From: JBCBGF01 sp038526915
GTDB taxonomy: Bacteria; Pseudomonadota; Alphaproteobacteria; Rhodobacterales; Rhodobacteraceae
Length of the DNA stretch: 64,000 nucleotides
Assembly (NCBI GenBank): GCA_038526915.1
Contig: JBCBGF010000008.1
Span: forward strand, 98,062 to 162,061
Reading direction: 5' to 3'
Part shown: positions 1-7,861 of the stretch, piece after piece
How positions within the stretch are numbered: the stretch's first letter is position 1
Layout: every line of letters begins with the position of its first letter
Made by a program: the position numbers and the translations under genes
Notes under the pieces: generated by a model
Database searches by the model: none
The model's input: only the letters and a program-made list of their open reading frames with translations
Told to the model about the DNA's origin: nothing

Positions 1-230
1 AGCATCATCACGACGAACAGGAACAAGACCGCCACCGCGCCCACGTAGACGATGATCAGCAGCATCGCGACGAACTCGGCCCCAAGCAGCACGAAGAGCC
101 CCGCCGAGGAGAGGAACGCCAGGATCAGCCACAAGACCGAATGCACCGGATTGCGGGAGACCACCGTGAAAAGCCCGCCTACGATCACCGAGATCGCGAA
201 AAGGTAGAATGCAAAATCCGCAACCGTCAC
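1..230 (-). CDS. nuoJ: NADH-quinone oxidoreductase subunit J, 5' part cut by window edge
   Basis: Membrane subunit of respiratory complex I. Only the first 76 codons are visible; the gene runs off the left edge. From a GTG start the frame reads VTVADFAFYLFAISVIV, then SRNPVHSVLWL and a hydrophobic stretch with GAEFVAMLLIIVYVGAVAVL, the usual opening of NuoJ with its first three helices. The GTG overlaps the stop of the upstream gene as GTGA, like most junctions in this operon, which supports this start. NuoK-N would be expected beyond the edge but cannot be checked here. Confidence 0.9.
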   Translation of the reverse strand, partial: MTVADFAFYLFAISVIVGGLFTVVSRNPVHSVLWLILAFLSSAGLFVLLGAEFVAMLLIIVYVGAVAVLFLFVVMM

Positions 231-649
231 GTCTGATCCTCCTGCGCCTCGGGGGCGCTGCCGTCCAACACCTCACGCGCCAGTTCCATCGCCTTGGTCA
301 TCGCCGGAACCCCGCCGAACATGCCCGCCAGCCCGATGGTCTCTGCCACTTCCTGATGGGTCGCGCCCGCTTCCACCGCGTGGCGCACGGTCAGCCGCAC
401 CTGCGCCTCGGCCTGCGCGCCCATGATGGTGAGCGCACAAAGCGTCAGCAAAAGCTTGGTCTTCGCATCCAGCCCCTCGGGGTTAAACGTCTTGCCCATG
501 AAGGTTTCCATAAGGTCGGCGGGCATGGTGGGAAACAGCGCCTCGAACCCCTGCGGCGTGAAGCTTTGCAACGCCGGATTGAACGCCTTGGCCCATTCCT
601 GGCCCAGCGCCATCATCTCGGCAAAGGGGTTCTTGGGGGTGTCGGTCAT
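227..649 (-). CDS. carboxymuconolactone decarboxylase-fold protein lacking AhpD cysteines
   Basis: A 140-residue all-helical protein between nuoI and nuoJ. The core from about residue 60 to 130 (LLLTLCALTIMGAQAE, then LTVRHAVEAGATHQEVAETI and GGVPAMTKAM) has the pattern of the CMD/AhpD family (PF02627). AhpD-type peroxidase partners carry a CxxC just before the conserved histidine; here that position reads QVRLTVRH with no cysteine, so a disulfide-reductase role is unlikely. The N-terminal 50 residues are a helical extension with PFAEMMALG and FNPALQSF. The start ATG overlaps the preceding stop (ATGA) and its own stop overlaps the nuoJ GTG, so translation is probably coupled to the complex I genes. 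Function in the operon is unknown. Confidence 0.8.
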   Translation of the reverse strand: MTDTPKNPFAEMMALGQEWAKAFNPALQSFTPQGFEALFPTMPADLMETFMGKTFNPEGLDAKTKLLLTLCALTIMGAQAEAQVRLTVRHAVEAGATHQEVAETIGLAGMFGGVPAMTKAMELAREVLDGSAPEAQEDQT

Positions 650-870
650 TCGCCGTCGCCCTCAAGCGCATCGACGCGCTGTTCGACCTGATGCATGTAG
701 CCAGCGATGGATGTGAGGATGACACCCTGCCCGCCGATCATGTTGCGCAGGTCTTGAAGCTCGGCCTTGAACTCCGCCGTTTGCGCCTTCGTCTCTGACC
801 GCAACGACGCAAGGTCTTCGCGCATCTCACGCAACTGCGTCAGGATCATATTCCCGATGGTGTCGTTCAT
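646..870 (-). CDS. small coiled-coil protein 1 of the nuo operon
   Basis: A 74-residue protein of unknown function, almost entirely predicted helix with heptad-like spacing of Leu, Ile and Met (MILTQLREMREDLASLR and later VEQRVDALE). It has no signal peptide or membrane segment. I chose the ATG that overlaps the nuoI stop (ATGA) instead of an in-frame start further upstream inside nuoI. It clearly resembles the coiled-coil protein on the other side of nuoI: both have ILxQLxxxREDL near the N-terminus, an AGY centre and RVxxxE near the end. A third relative follows nuoF. No known domain is recognised. Confidence 0.75.
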   Translation of the reverse strand: MNDTIGNMILTQLREMREDLASLRSETKAQTAEFKAELQDLRNMIGGQGVILTSIAGYMHQVEQRVDALEGDGE

Positions 871-1361
871 CGATAAGGCGCGTCCAGTTCCAGGTTCTTG
901 GCGATTTCCGCCTCCCACCGCTCGCCGTTCTCAAGGAGCTTTTCCTTGTTGTAGAACAGCTCCTCCCGCGTTTCGGTCGCGAACTCGAAGTTCGGGCCCT
1001 CGACAATCGCATCCACCGGGCAGGCCTCCTGGCAGAACCCGCAATAGATGCACTTTGTCATGTCGATGTCGTACCGCGTCGTGCGGCGCGATCCGTCCGC
1101 GCGCGGTTCGGCGTCGATGGTGATGGCCTGCGCGGGGCAGACTGCCTCGCAAAGCTTGCACGCGATGCAGCGTTCTTCGCCATTGGGATAGCGCCGCAGC
1201 GCGTGTTCGCCGCGAAAACGCGGGCTGAGTGGCCCCTTTTCGTGGGGATAGTTCACGGTCGCTTTGGGGGCGAAGAAGTACTTCAACCCCAGCCCAAAGC
1301 CTTTCACGAAGTCGGCCAACAGGAAGTACTTGCCGGCCCGGTTCCAATCGATCTGGGTCAT
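867..1361 (-). CDS. nuoI: NADH-quinone oxidoreductase subunit I
   Basis: Peripheral-arm subunit of complex I carrying two [4Fe-4S] clusters (N6a/N6b) that pass electrons towards NuoB. The 164-residue length is normal. Two ferredoxin motifs are visible, CIACKLCEAVCP near residue 65 and CIYCGFCQEACP near residue 104, followed by VDAIVEGPNFEF, typical of this subunit. The N-terminal amphipathic segment (FVKGFGLGLKYFF) is the usual membrane-contacting helix. The start overlaps the preceding small coiled-coil gene (ATGA), and the stop overlaps the next one. Confidence 0.97.
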   Translation of the reverse strand: MTQIDWNRAGKYFLLADFVKGFGLGLKYFFAPKATVNYPHEKGPLSPRFRGEHALRRYPNGEERCIACKLCEAVCPAQAITIDAEPRADGSRRTTRYDIDMTKCIYCGFCQEACPVDAIVEGPNFEFATETREELFYNKEKLLENGERWEAEIAKNLELDAPYR

Positions 1362-1558
1362 GCGTCAATTCCTAGCTTCTGTTCGATGTGTTCCACGCGT
1401 TCATCAATGCCGCGGATGTATCCGGCCAGACCGAACATCATGCCTTCGAGCGACTTTTGACTGGCCTCGACGTTGCCAAGACGCTCTTTCACCTCGCCCA
1501 AGTCCTCTCGGATCAATTTCAACTGTTCCAGAATGATGCTGTCCACGTTCTCCGCCAC
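1358..1558 (-). CDS. small coiled-coil protein 2 of the nuo operon
   Basis: A 66-residue helical protein of unknown function between nuoH and nuoI. The best start is a GTG one base after the nuoH stop (TGATGTG), reading VAENVDSIILEQLKLIREDL; upstream in-frame starts lie inside nuoH. The sequence has long heptad runs (REDLGEVKERLGNVEASQ and RVEHIEQKL) separated by a small glycine-containing patch, FGLAGYIRG. The pattern ILxQLxxxREDL...AGYxxxxxxRVxxxE is shared with coiled-coil protein 1, so the two look like products of a duplication. Its stop overlaps the nuoI ATG (ATGA). Confidence 0.72.
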   Translation of the reverse strand: MAENVDSIILEQLKLIREDLGEVKERLGNVEASQKSLEGMMFGLAGYIRGIDERVEHIEQKLGIDA

Positions 1559-1559
1559 A

Positions 1560-2600
1560 TCACCCTCCAACCATCGCCCAGCGCGCATAAAGCCCGCCGA
1601 AGATTTCGAAATGCGCCATGAAGCTCACGAACACCACCCAGGCGAGCGACAGGGGCAGGAACACCTTCCACCCGATCCGCATCAGCTGGTCATAGCGGTA
1701 GCGTGGCGTGATCGCCTTTACCATCGCGAAGAGGAAGAAAAAGAACGCCATCTTCGCGACCATCCAGAGCGGGCTGTCGGGGATGAACGGGATGGGGGAC
1801 AGCCAGCCACCGAAGAACAAGAGGCTCATCAACGCGCACATCAGGAAGATCGCGATGTATTCACCCGCCATGAACAACAGGAACGGGGTGGAGGAGTATT
1901 CCACCTGATAGCCCGCCACGAGTTCCGACTCCGCCTCGGGCAAGTCAAACGGCGGACGATTCGTCTCGGCCAGAGCCGAGATGAAGAACAGCGCCACCAT
2001 CGGCAGGTGTGGCAGCCAGTACCAACCAAAGAAGCCATAATTGGTGTCCTGGGCGTCCACGATGTCACCGAAGTTCAGCGAACCGGTGGAGATGATCACC
2101 CCGATGATGATCAGCCCGATGGACACTTCATAAGAAATCATCTGGGCCGCCGACCGCAAGCTCCCCAGGAACGGATACTTCGAGTTCGACGCCCAACCGC
2201 CCATGATCACGCCATAAACTTCCAGTGACGAGATCGCGAAAACGTAAAGAATGGCCACGTTGATATCGGCCAGCACCCAGGTGTCGTTGAACGGGATCAC
2301 CGCCCAGGCGATGAGCGCCAGGACAAACGAAATCATCGGCGCGAGCATGAACACCGTGCGGTCCGCACCCGCCGGCACGACGATTTCCTTGACCACGTAT
2401 TTCAGAGCGTCGGCCACCGTTTGCAAGAGCCCAAAGGCCCCCACTACGTTTGGCCCCCGCCGCATTTGCACCGCGGCCCAGATCTTGCGGTCGCCATAGA
2501 CGAGAAACAACAGGCTGACCATGACGAACCCGATCACCAGCAGGCATTGCGCAGCGATGATCAGGGCGATGCCCGCAGGAGTGGTCAGAAACTCAGCCAT
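1560..2600 (-). CDS. nuoH: NADH-quinone oxidoreductase subunit H
   Basis: Membrane subunit of complex I that joins the peripheral arm to the proton-pumping arm and forms part of the quinone site. The 346-residue length and about eight hydrophobic segments fit the family. The family motif around the first loop (RRGPNVVGAFGLLQ) and the acidic quinone-chamber loop (DLPEAESELVAGYQVEYSS) are intact. Unusually for a textbook nuo operon, a small possible lipoprotein gene separates it from nuoG and a coiled-coil gene separates it from nuoI. Confidence 0.97.
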   Translation of the reverse strand: MAEFLTTPAGIALIIAAQCLLVIGFVMVSLLFLVYGDRKIWAAVQMRRGPNVVGAFGLLQTVADALKYVVKEIVVPAGADRTVFMLAPMISFVLALIAWAVIPFNDTWVLADINVAILYVFAISSLEVYGVIMGGWASNSKYPFLGSLRSAAQMISYEVSIGLIIIGVIISTGSLNFGDIVDAQDTNYGFFGWYWLPHLPMVALFFISALAETNRPPFDLPEAESELVAGYQVEYSSTPFLLFMAGEYIAIFLMCALMSLLFFGGWLSPIPFIPDSPLWMVAKMAFFFFLFAMVKAITPRYRYDQLMRIGWKVFLPLSLAWVVFVSFMAHFEIFGGLYARWAMVGG

Positions 2601-2606
2601 GCGTCC

Positions 2607-2999
2607 TCAAACCCTCGGTATTCCCAGTTCCCGGCAAGTCTCGGCCTGCGTTGCGGCGTCGATGGTCTGCACCCCCGCGGGAAGCGTCTTTGAGACGCTG
2701 TAAACCGCATCTGCCCGGGCAAGGCCAGCCTCTTCGAGAACCGTTGTGCGCACATGTCGCGCAAAGCCCAAGCCCTTGAAAACCGCCGCATCCGCCGCCG
2801 CGCAATCGGTATAGACGCGCAGATCGTCCCGCGTGGCAGGCCCGCCCATCGAGACGACCACCTGCATCAGATCGTCGGTCAAAAGCGTCACCACGCCACC
2901 TTCATAGCTGACCGGCCCCTCGGCCACCGGTTCAGACGGGGCGCAGCCCGCCGTCGCCACCGCCCCCCCGATCAGAGCCATCGCCGCCATCCGGATCAT
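2607..2999 (-). CDS. small putative lipoprotein between nuoG and nuoH
   Basis: A 130-residue protein that I do not recognise. It begins with a short hydrophobic signal (MIRMAAMALIGGAVATAGC) ending in a cysteine that could be lipidated, although the residues before it (T-A-G-C) make a weak lipobox. The mature part contains one further cysteine in TDCAAADAAVF, a region reading LGFARHVRTTVLEE, and a C-terminal AETCRELGIPRV. It lies two bases after nuoG and seven before nuoH, so it is almost certainly co-transcribed. A periplasmic or membrane-attached accessory role is possible but unproven. Confidence 0.7.
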   Translation of the reverse strand: MIRMAAMALIGGAVATAGCAPSEPVAEGPVSYEGGVVTLLTDDLMQVVVSMGGPATRDDLRVYTDCAAADAAVFKGLGFARHVRTTVLEEAGLARADAVYSVSKTLPAGVQTIDAATQAETCRELGIPRV

Positions 3000-3001
3000 C
3001 C

Positions 3002-5023
3002 CTACTCGGCCGCGAGCGGCGCCTCGCGCCGGGCCTTGGCGTTCGCGCTCAGTTCCGCCATCAAGGATGACGCGCGCGCAATCGGATTGGTCAGGAAGTG
3101 ATCAATCACCGCCTGGCCAAAGGGCTCTGCCCCCATGTCCCCCTGCTCCAGTGGCTCCCATTCGTTTTGCGGCACCTCGTCGATCATCGCCAGAGGGGGC
3201 ACCTCGTCGATCAGGGCGCGGCGCAACTCTGCCAGGCTGTTCCAGGGCTGGGTCGCCCCAAGTTCCCCCGACAGCGCCCGCAGGATCGCCCAGTTCTCCT
3301 TCGCCTCGCCGGGCGCGAAGCCCGCACGCAGCGCGAGCTGTGGCCGTCCCTCGGTGTTCACGAACAGCCCCTGTTCCTCGGTATAGGCCGCGCCGGGCAG
3401 GATCACGTCCGCACGATGGGCACCCCGATCGCCGTGGCTGCCTTGATAGATCACGAACGCCCCATCGGGCAGATCGATCTCATCGGCCCCAAGGTTGTAG
3501 ATCACATCCGCCCCATCGAGCGCAGCGTCGACCCCGCCCTCGGTCACACAGCCCGCATCCATCGCGCCAACGCGCGCAGCTGCCGTGTGCAGCACCAACA
3601 GGCCCGACTTGGTGGAGAGCGCCAAAGCCTGCGCCGCCGCCAGAACCGCCGCGCCATCGGGCCGCATCAGCGCTGCTTGGCCCACAATGATGATGCTGGG
3701 CTTTTCCCCAACCGCGGAATGATCCCGGCCCAAAAGCTCGGTGATCGTCTCCGGCCCGGTGCCGAGGTGGGCGTACTCATAGGTCAGATCCACCGCCTCG
3801 CCGATCAGACCGACGTTTGCGCCATGGCTCCACGCCTTGCGGATGCGCGCGTTCAGAACCGGCGCTTCGGCGCGCGGGTTCGTTCCGATCAGCATGATCG
3901 CTTCGGCCTGATCGATGTCTTCAATCGCGGCCGTGCCGACATAGGCAGAGCGATTGCCACTTGGCAATCTGCTGCTATCTACCCGACATTCCACGCTTCC
4001 TTGTTGGCCGCTAACCAATTGTTTAAGGCCGAACGCCGCCTCGACCGGGACCAGATCGCCCACCAGACCCGCCAGTTTCGACGCGCCTTTGATCGCCGCT
4101 GCGGCCGCGCCCAGCGCCTCGCCCCAACCAGCAGGCCGCAGCTTGCCGTTCTCACGGATATAGGGCTTATCGAGCCGCTGACGCCGCAGCCCGTCCCAGA
4201 CAAAACGCGTCTTATCGGAAATCCACTCCTCGTTCACGCCGTCATGGTTGCGCGGCAAGATCCGCATCACCTCGCGCCCTTTGGTATCGACCCGAATGTT
4301 CGACCCAAGCGCATCCATCACATCAATCGTTTCGGTCTTGGTCAGCTCCCAAGGCCGCGCGGTGAACGCATAGGGCTTCGACGTCAGCGCCCCCACCGGG
4401 CACAGGTCGATGATATTCCCCTGCATCTCGCTATCGAGCGTATTGCCCAGATAGCTCGTGATCTCCGCATCCTCGCCCCGGCCCGTCTGACCCAACTCCG
4501 GCATTCCCGCGACTTCGGTGATGAACCGCACACAGCGCGTGCAGGAGATGCACCGCGTCATCGCCGTGCCCACCAGTGGCCCAAGCTCCAGATTATCCAC
4601 CGCCCGCTTGGGTTCGCGGAAGCGGGAGAAATCCACGCCATAGGCCATCGCCTGATCCTGCAGATCGCATTCACCGCCCTGGTCGCAGATCGGGCAATCG
4701 AGCGGATGGTTGATGAGCAGGAACTCCATCACCCCTTCCCGCGCCTTCTTCACCATGGGCGAGTTGGTGCGCACCACAGGCGGCGCACCCTCCGGCCCGG
4801 GCCGCAGATCGCGCACCTGCATCGCGCAGGAGGCAGCGGGCTTCGGCGGCCCACCGACCACCTCCACCAGACACATCCGGCAGTTCCCGGCAATCGACAG
4901 GCGTTCGTGGTAGCAAAAACGCGGGATTTCGATCCCAGCCTCTTCACAGGCTTGGATCAGCGTCATCGCCGGATCCACCTCGATCTCGGTATCGTCGATG
5001 ATGATTTTGCGCAGATCGGACAT
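3002..5023 (-). CDS. nuoG: NADH-quinone oxidoreductase subunit G
   Basis: Largest peripheral-arm subunit of complex I, carrying several iron-sulfur clusters between NuoF and NuoI. At 673 residues it matches the alphaproteobacterial length. Visible motifs are the N-terminal [2Fe-2S] domain (CYHERLSIAGNCRMC then C further on), the His-containing [4Fe-4S] region (HPLDCPICDQGGECDLQDQA), the second [4Fe-4S] set (RCISCTRCVRF with CPVGAL), and a long molybdopterin-oxidoreductase-like C-terminal domain (IMLIGTNPRAEAPVLNARIR). The gene upstream ends directly against its ATG (TAGATG). Confidence 0.97.
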   Translation of the reverse strand: MSDLRKIIIDDTEIEVDPAMTLIQACEEAGIEIPRFCYHERLSIAGNCRMCLVEVVGGPPKPAASCAMQVRDLRPGPEGAPPVVRTNSPMVKKAREGVMEFLLINHPLDCPICDQGGECDLQDQAMAYGVDFSRFREPKRAVDNLELGPLVGTAMTRCISCTRCVRFITEVAGMPELGQTGRGEDAEITSYLGNTLDSEMQGNIIDLCPVGALTSKPYAFTARPWELTKTETIDVMDALGSNIRVDTKGREVMRILPRNHDGVNEEWISDKTRFVWDGLRRQRLDKPYIRENGKLRPAGWGEALGAAAAAIKGASKLAGLVGDLVPVEAAFGLKQLVSGQQGSVECRVDSSRLPSGNRSAYVGTAAIEDIDQAEAIMLIGTNPRAEAPVLNARIRKAWSHGANVGLIGEAVDLTYEYAHLGTGPETITELLGRDHSAVGEKPSIIIVGQAALMRPDGAAVLAAAQALALSTKSGLLVLHTAAARVGAMDAGCVTEGGVDAALDGADVIYNLGADEIDLPDGAFVIYQGSHGDRGAHRADVILPGAAYTEEQGLFVNTEGRPQLALRAGFAPGEAKENWAILRALSGELGATQPWNSLAELRRALIDEVPPLAMIDEVPQNEWEPLEQGDMGAEPFGQAVIDHFLTNPIARASSLMAELSANAKARREAPLAAE

Positions 5024-5425
5024 CTAGTTCTCTCTCAGAAAGTTCCCCACCGACGTGCCATTCGCGATCTCGGCGCGGGCCACGGTGCAAAAGGTCTCGG
5101 GGCTGGCATAGTCAACGCCGCGCGCGGTCAGATAGGCACGGGCGCGGGCATCCACACGCGCCTTGTCGGGGTCGCTGTCCAGATAGGCCTCAATCTCGGC
5201 CTCGGAATAGCCCAACGACTTGGCCCGGCTATGTAGGCCCCGCACGAAATTGTAGGTTTTCAGATACTTGGGGCTGACCGCGTCGCAGTTCTTGCGCAAC
5301 TCATTGCCGATCGCGACAAGCGTCAGCCCATCCTCGATCGCGCGATCTTCCGGCAACGGCACCCGTGCCTGTGCCAGGGCCGCGCTGCCCATAAGGGCCA
5401 GGGAAAAGGCCATCGCGCGCACCAT
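5024..5425 (-). CDS. secreted DUF5333-like protein A
   Basis: A 133-residue predicted periplasmic protein with a clear signal peptide (MVRAMAFSLALMGSAALAQA). I chose the ATG that shares one base with the preceding stop (TGATG); an in-frame start 11 codons upstream would spoil the signal. From memory it fits DUF5333, a small family seen in Rhodobacterales. Two cysteines stand out, one in LRKNCDAVSP and one in TFCTVARAEIANGTSVGNFL; both and the closing AEIxxGTxxGxxL pattern recur in the second copy two genes upstream, so a conserved disulfide is plausible. Function unknown; its position against nuoG suggests a role linked to complex I. Confidence 0.75.
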   Translation of the reverse strand: MVRAMAFSLALMGSAALAQARVPLPEDRAIEDGLTLVAIGNELRKNCDAVSPKYLKTYNFVRGLHSRAKSLGYSEAEIEAYLDSDPDKARVDARARAYLTARGVDYASPETFCTVARAEIANGTSVGNFLREN

Positions 5426-5895
5426 CACGCCAGTTCCCCACGTTTTTCTCTCATCCATGCGAAATCATACGCATTTTCATGCGCACCCTGTGTTTCCAAC
5501 CTCAACAGCGCCAGATGCGCTTCGGCCAGATCAGGAACATGGCCCGCGCTGATAGGCCATATCACATGCGGGGGGTGGCCATGGGGGACGAACCATTCCT
5601 CCCGCCGGGCGACAAATTTACCATGGATCGTGCGGTAGACAAATTGCTCCAGATCCTCGGCCGTTTCCCAGACCGACAAGGTCGCGGCCTCACGCGCGAT
5701 CTCAAAATCGCCCCGGGGCTTGTAAATCCGGTGATGCAATAGGCTTCCACTGAAGGCGGGCCGCGAAACATAGCCCTTCGACCGCTCCGCCGCCGCATTC
5801 ACGAGGCCCACGTTGTCAGTAAACCCCGCCACCGCCGGATCGCCCCAGGGGGCCTTCAGGTACCCCCAATTGAGATGCGCGACATGGGTGTCCAT
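5425..5895 (-). CDS. DUF3291 family protein
   Basis: A 156-residue cytoplasmic protein with the DUF3291 pattern: an opening strand THVAHLNWGYLKAP, a helix reading VGLVNAAAERSKGYVSR, then LSVWETAEDLEQFVY and a histidine-rich stretch (HGKFVARREEWFVPHGHPPHVIWPI, given here by name only). The fold resembles ferredoxin-like antibiotic-biosynthesis monooxygenase domains, but no enzymatic activity is established. It sits between the two DUF5333-like genes, overlapping each neighbour by one base (TGATG). The reason for its place among complex I genes is not clear. Confidence 0.82.
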   Translation of the reverse strand: MDTHVAHLNWGYLKAPWGDPAVAGFTDNVGLVNAAAERSKGYVSRPAFSGSLLHHRIYKPRGDFEIAREAATLSVWETAEDLEQFVYRTIHGKFVARREEWFVPHGHPPHVIWPISAGHVPDLAEAHLALLRLETQGAHENAYDFAWMREKRGELA

Positions 5896-6308
5896 CACTG
5901 CACCACCAACAGATAGCCACCGATCTCGGTGCCCTCATTGATCTCGGCCATGCCGGCGCGGCAGACCGACGCTTCGTCGATCCCCTCGCTCAGCCCGTGC
6001 TTGTCCAGAAAGGCCTGTTGCAACACCGTGAAACGGTCGCTGGGATCATCCATCCCGCCATCGGGACGCCCCACATCGAAGCCATCCGCCTCAAGCCGCT
6101 CCAGGATCTCGGATGTGGCTTGCTGGACGACCGGGGGATTGAGGCTCAGCGCGGCGCAGGACAGCGCCAGTTGCTGCGCTGTGGTGGTGGCGACCACGGT
6201 TTCGACGAAGTAGTCCGGGGCGGGTTTGAGTTCCACGTCCTCCGCAGCGTCCTGAGCTACTGCGGGACCAGCGATCAGAAGTGCAGCAGAGAACACAGCG
6301 CGCAACAT
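5895..6308 (-). CDS. secreted DUF5333-like protein B
   Basis: A 137-residue predicted periplasmic protein with a signal peptide (MLRAVFSAALLIAGPAVAQDA). The start is chosen at an ATG preceded by AAGGTG rather than an upstream frame that would add non-signal residues. It is related to DUF5333-like protein A: both carry a first cysteine in a helical stretch (LALSCAALS here), a second before AEI (SVCRAGMAEINEGTEIGGYL here) and end soon after. The middle part differs and is acidic (DDPSDRFTVLQQ). The two copies flank a DUF3291 gene, suggesting duplication within the operon. Confidence 0.7.
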   Translation of the reverse strand: MLRAVFSAALLIAGPAVAQDAAEDVELKPAPDYFVETVVATTTAQQLALSCAALSLNPPVVQQATSEILERLEADGFDVGRPDGGMDDPSDRFTVLQQAFLDKHGLSEGIDEASVCRAGMAEINEGTEIGGYLLVVQ

Positions 6309-6312
6309 CACC

Positions 6313-6537
6313 TTAGCTCTCCACCAGGTCGAGCCGTTTTTCGATGCGATGCACCCGATCTTCAAGCCGATCCATGCGTCGGTTCAATATCGTCAGTTGT
6401 TCTTCAACACCCGTCACACGCTTACCTAGATCGCGAATATCTTCCCGCATGTCGTGCATATCCGCACGCATATCCGCCAGCGTCTTCTCGAAGCGCCGCA
6501 TATACTCCAGGATCAGACTGGCATCGCTGTCCGTCAT
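6313..6537 (-). CDS. small coiled-coil protein 3 of the nuo operon
   Basis: A 74-residue, strongly charged helical protein just after nuoF. The start is an ATG four bases beyond the nuoF stop; longer frames run into nuoF. Nearly the whole length shows heptads (DMRADMHDMREDIRDLGKRV and LNRRMDRLEDRVHRIEKRL). It shares SxxLILEYMRRFEKTLADM at its start with the other two nuo coiled-coil proteins (IILEQLKLIREDL, MILTQLREMREDL) but is more regular. Function unknown. Such repetitive sequence can give false similarity, so homology of this copy is less certain than for copies 1 and 2. Confidence 0.68.
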   Translation of the reverse strand: MTDSDASLILEYMRRFEKTLADMRADMHDMREDIRDLGKRVTGVEEQLTILNRRMDRLEDRVHRIEKRLDLVES

Positions 6538-6541
6538 CCGC

Positions 6542-7840
6542 CTACTCCGCCGCCACGGCACTTAGCCGCCCGGTCTTCTGCGCCTTGATCCGATCTTCGA
6601 TCTCATCGCGGAAGTTGCGGATTAGTCCCTGGATCGGCCAAGCCGCCGCGTCACCCAGCGCACAAATCGTGTGACCCTCAACCTGCTTGGTGACGTCCAA
6701 GAGCATGTCGATCTCTTCGACTTCCGCCTCGCCCTTCACCAGCCGTTCCATCACCCGCATCATCCAGCCGGTGCCTTCACGACAAGGCGTACACTGGCCG
6801 CAGCTCTCATGCTTATAGAACTTCGCCAACCGCCAGATCGCTTTGATCACATCGGTCGACTGATCCATCACGATCACCGCCGCCGTGCCCAGGCCCGAGC
6901 GTTGCTCGCGCAGGTAATCAAAGTCCATGATCGCCTCGCGCATGTTCTCGCCTCGGATGCACGGCACGGACGACCCACCGGGGATCACCGCCTTGAGATT
7001 GTCCCAACCGCCACGAATGCCGCCGCAATGAGTCTCAATCAGCTCCTCGAAGGTGATCGACATCGCCTCTTCGACCACGCAGGGGTTGTTCACATGGCCC
7101 GAGATCGCGAACAGCTTGGTGCCCGCGTTGTTCGGGCGCCCGAACTGCGAAAACCACTCTGGCCCCCGGCGCAGGATCGTGGGCACAACCGCGATGGATT
7201 CCACGTTATTCACCGTTGTCGGGCAGCCATAAAGCCCCGCCCCCGCCGGGAACGGCGGCTTCATACGCGGCATGCCCTTCTTGCCCTCAAGGCTTTCCAG
7301 AAGGGCTGTTTCCTCACCACAGATATAGGCTCCGGCCCCGTGGTGCAGGTAGACATCGAAGTCCCAGCCTGACCCAGCCGCATCCCGACCCAGAAGCCCG
7401 GCATCATAGGCCTCATCAATCGCGATCTGCAGGGCCTCACGCTCGCGAATATACTCGCCGCGGATGTAGATGTAGCAGGCATGGGCCTGCATCGCGAAAC
7501 TGGCGATCAGACACCCTTCGATCAGCGTCTGCGGATCGTTGCGCATGATCTCGCGGTCTTTGCACGTCCCCGGCTCGGACTCGTCGGCATTGACGACCAG
7601 ATAGGACGGCCGCCCATCGCTCTCCTTCGGCATGAAGCTCCACTTCAGCCCTGTCGGAAAGCCCGCTCCGCCGCGGCCCCGCAAGCCGCTCGCCTTCATC
7701 TGATCGATGATCCAGTCGCGCCCCTTGGCGATGATCCCCGCCGTGCCATCCCAATGCCCGCGCGCCCGCGCACCGGCCAGCGACCGGTCATGCATGCCGT
7801 AGATATTGGTAAAGATGCGATCTTCGTCTTTCAGCATCAT
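6542..7840 (-). CDS. nuoF: NADH-quinone oxidoreductase subunit F
   Basis: Binds NADH and FMN and holds the [4Fe-4S] cluster N3 of complex I. The 432-residue length is normal. The FMN/NADH region is clear (GRGGAGFPTGLKWSFMP near residue 60, and GAYICGEETALLESLEG), and the cluster ligands lie in ESCGQCTPCREGTGW with a fourth cysteine in TICALGDAAAWP. A GAGG box five bases upstream supports the first of two adjacent ATG codons. It forms the flavoprotein part with the nearby nuoE product. Confidence 0.97.
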   Translation of the reverse strand: MMLKDEDRIFTNIYGMHDRSLAGARARGHWDGTAGIIAKGRDWIIDQMKASGLRGRGGAGFPTGLKWSFMPKESDGRPSYLVVNADESEPGTCKDREIMRNDPQTLIEGCLIASFAMQAHACYIYIRGEYIREREALQIAIDEAYDAGLLGRDAAGSGWDFDVYLHHGAGAYICGEETALLESLEGKKGMPRMKPPFPAGAGLYGCPTTVNNVESIAVVPTILRRGPEWFSQFGRPNNAGTKLFAISGHVNNPCVVEEAMSITFEELIETHCGGIRGGWDNLKAVIPGGSSVPCIRGENMREAIMDFDYLREQRSGLGTAAVIVMDQSTDVIKAIWRLAKFYKHESCGQCTPCREGTGWMMRVMERLVKGEAEVEEIDMLLDVTKQVEGHTICALGDAAAWPIQGLIRNFRDEIEDRIKAQKTGRLSAVAAE

Positions 7841-7861
7841 CAAATCCTCGAACTCCGCGCC

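Noticed and set aside
3098..5236. 712-codon open frame on the plus strand
   Set aside because: It lies opposite nuoG and is rich in Arg, His, Pro and Ala, as expected for the antisense of a high-GC gene; NuoG itself has all its cluster motifs.
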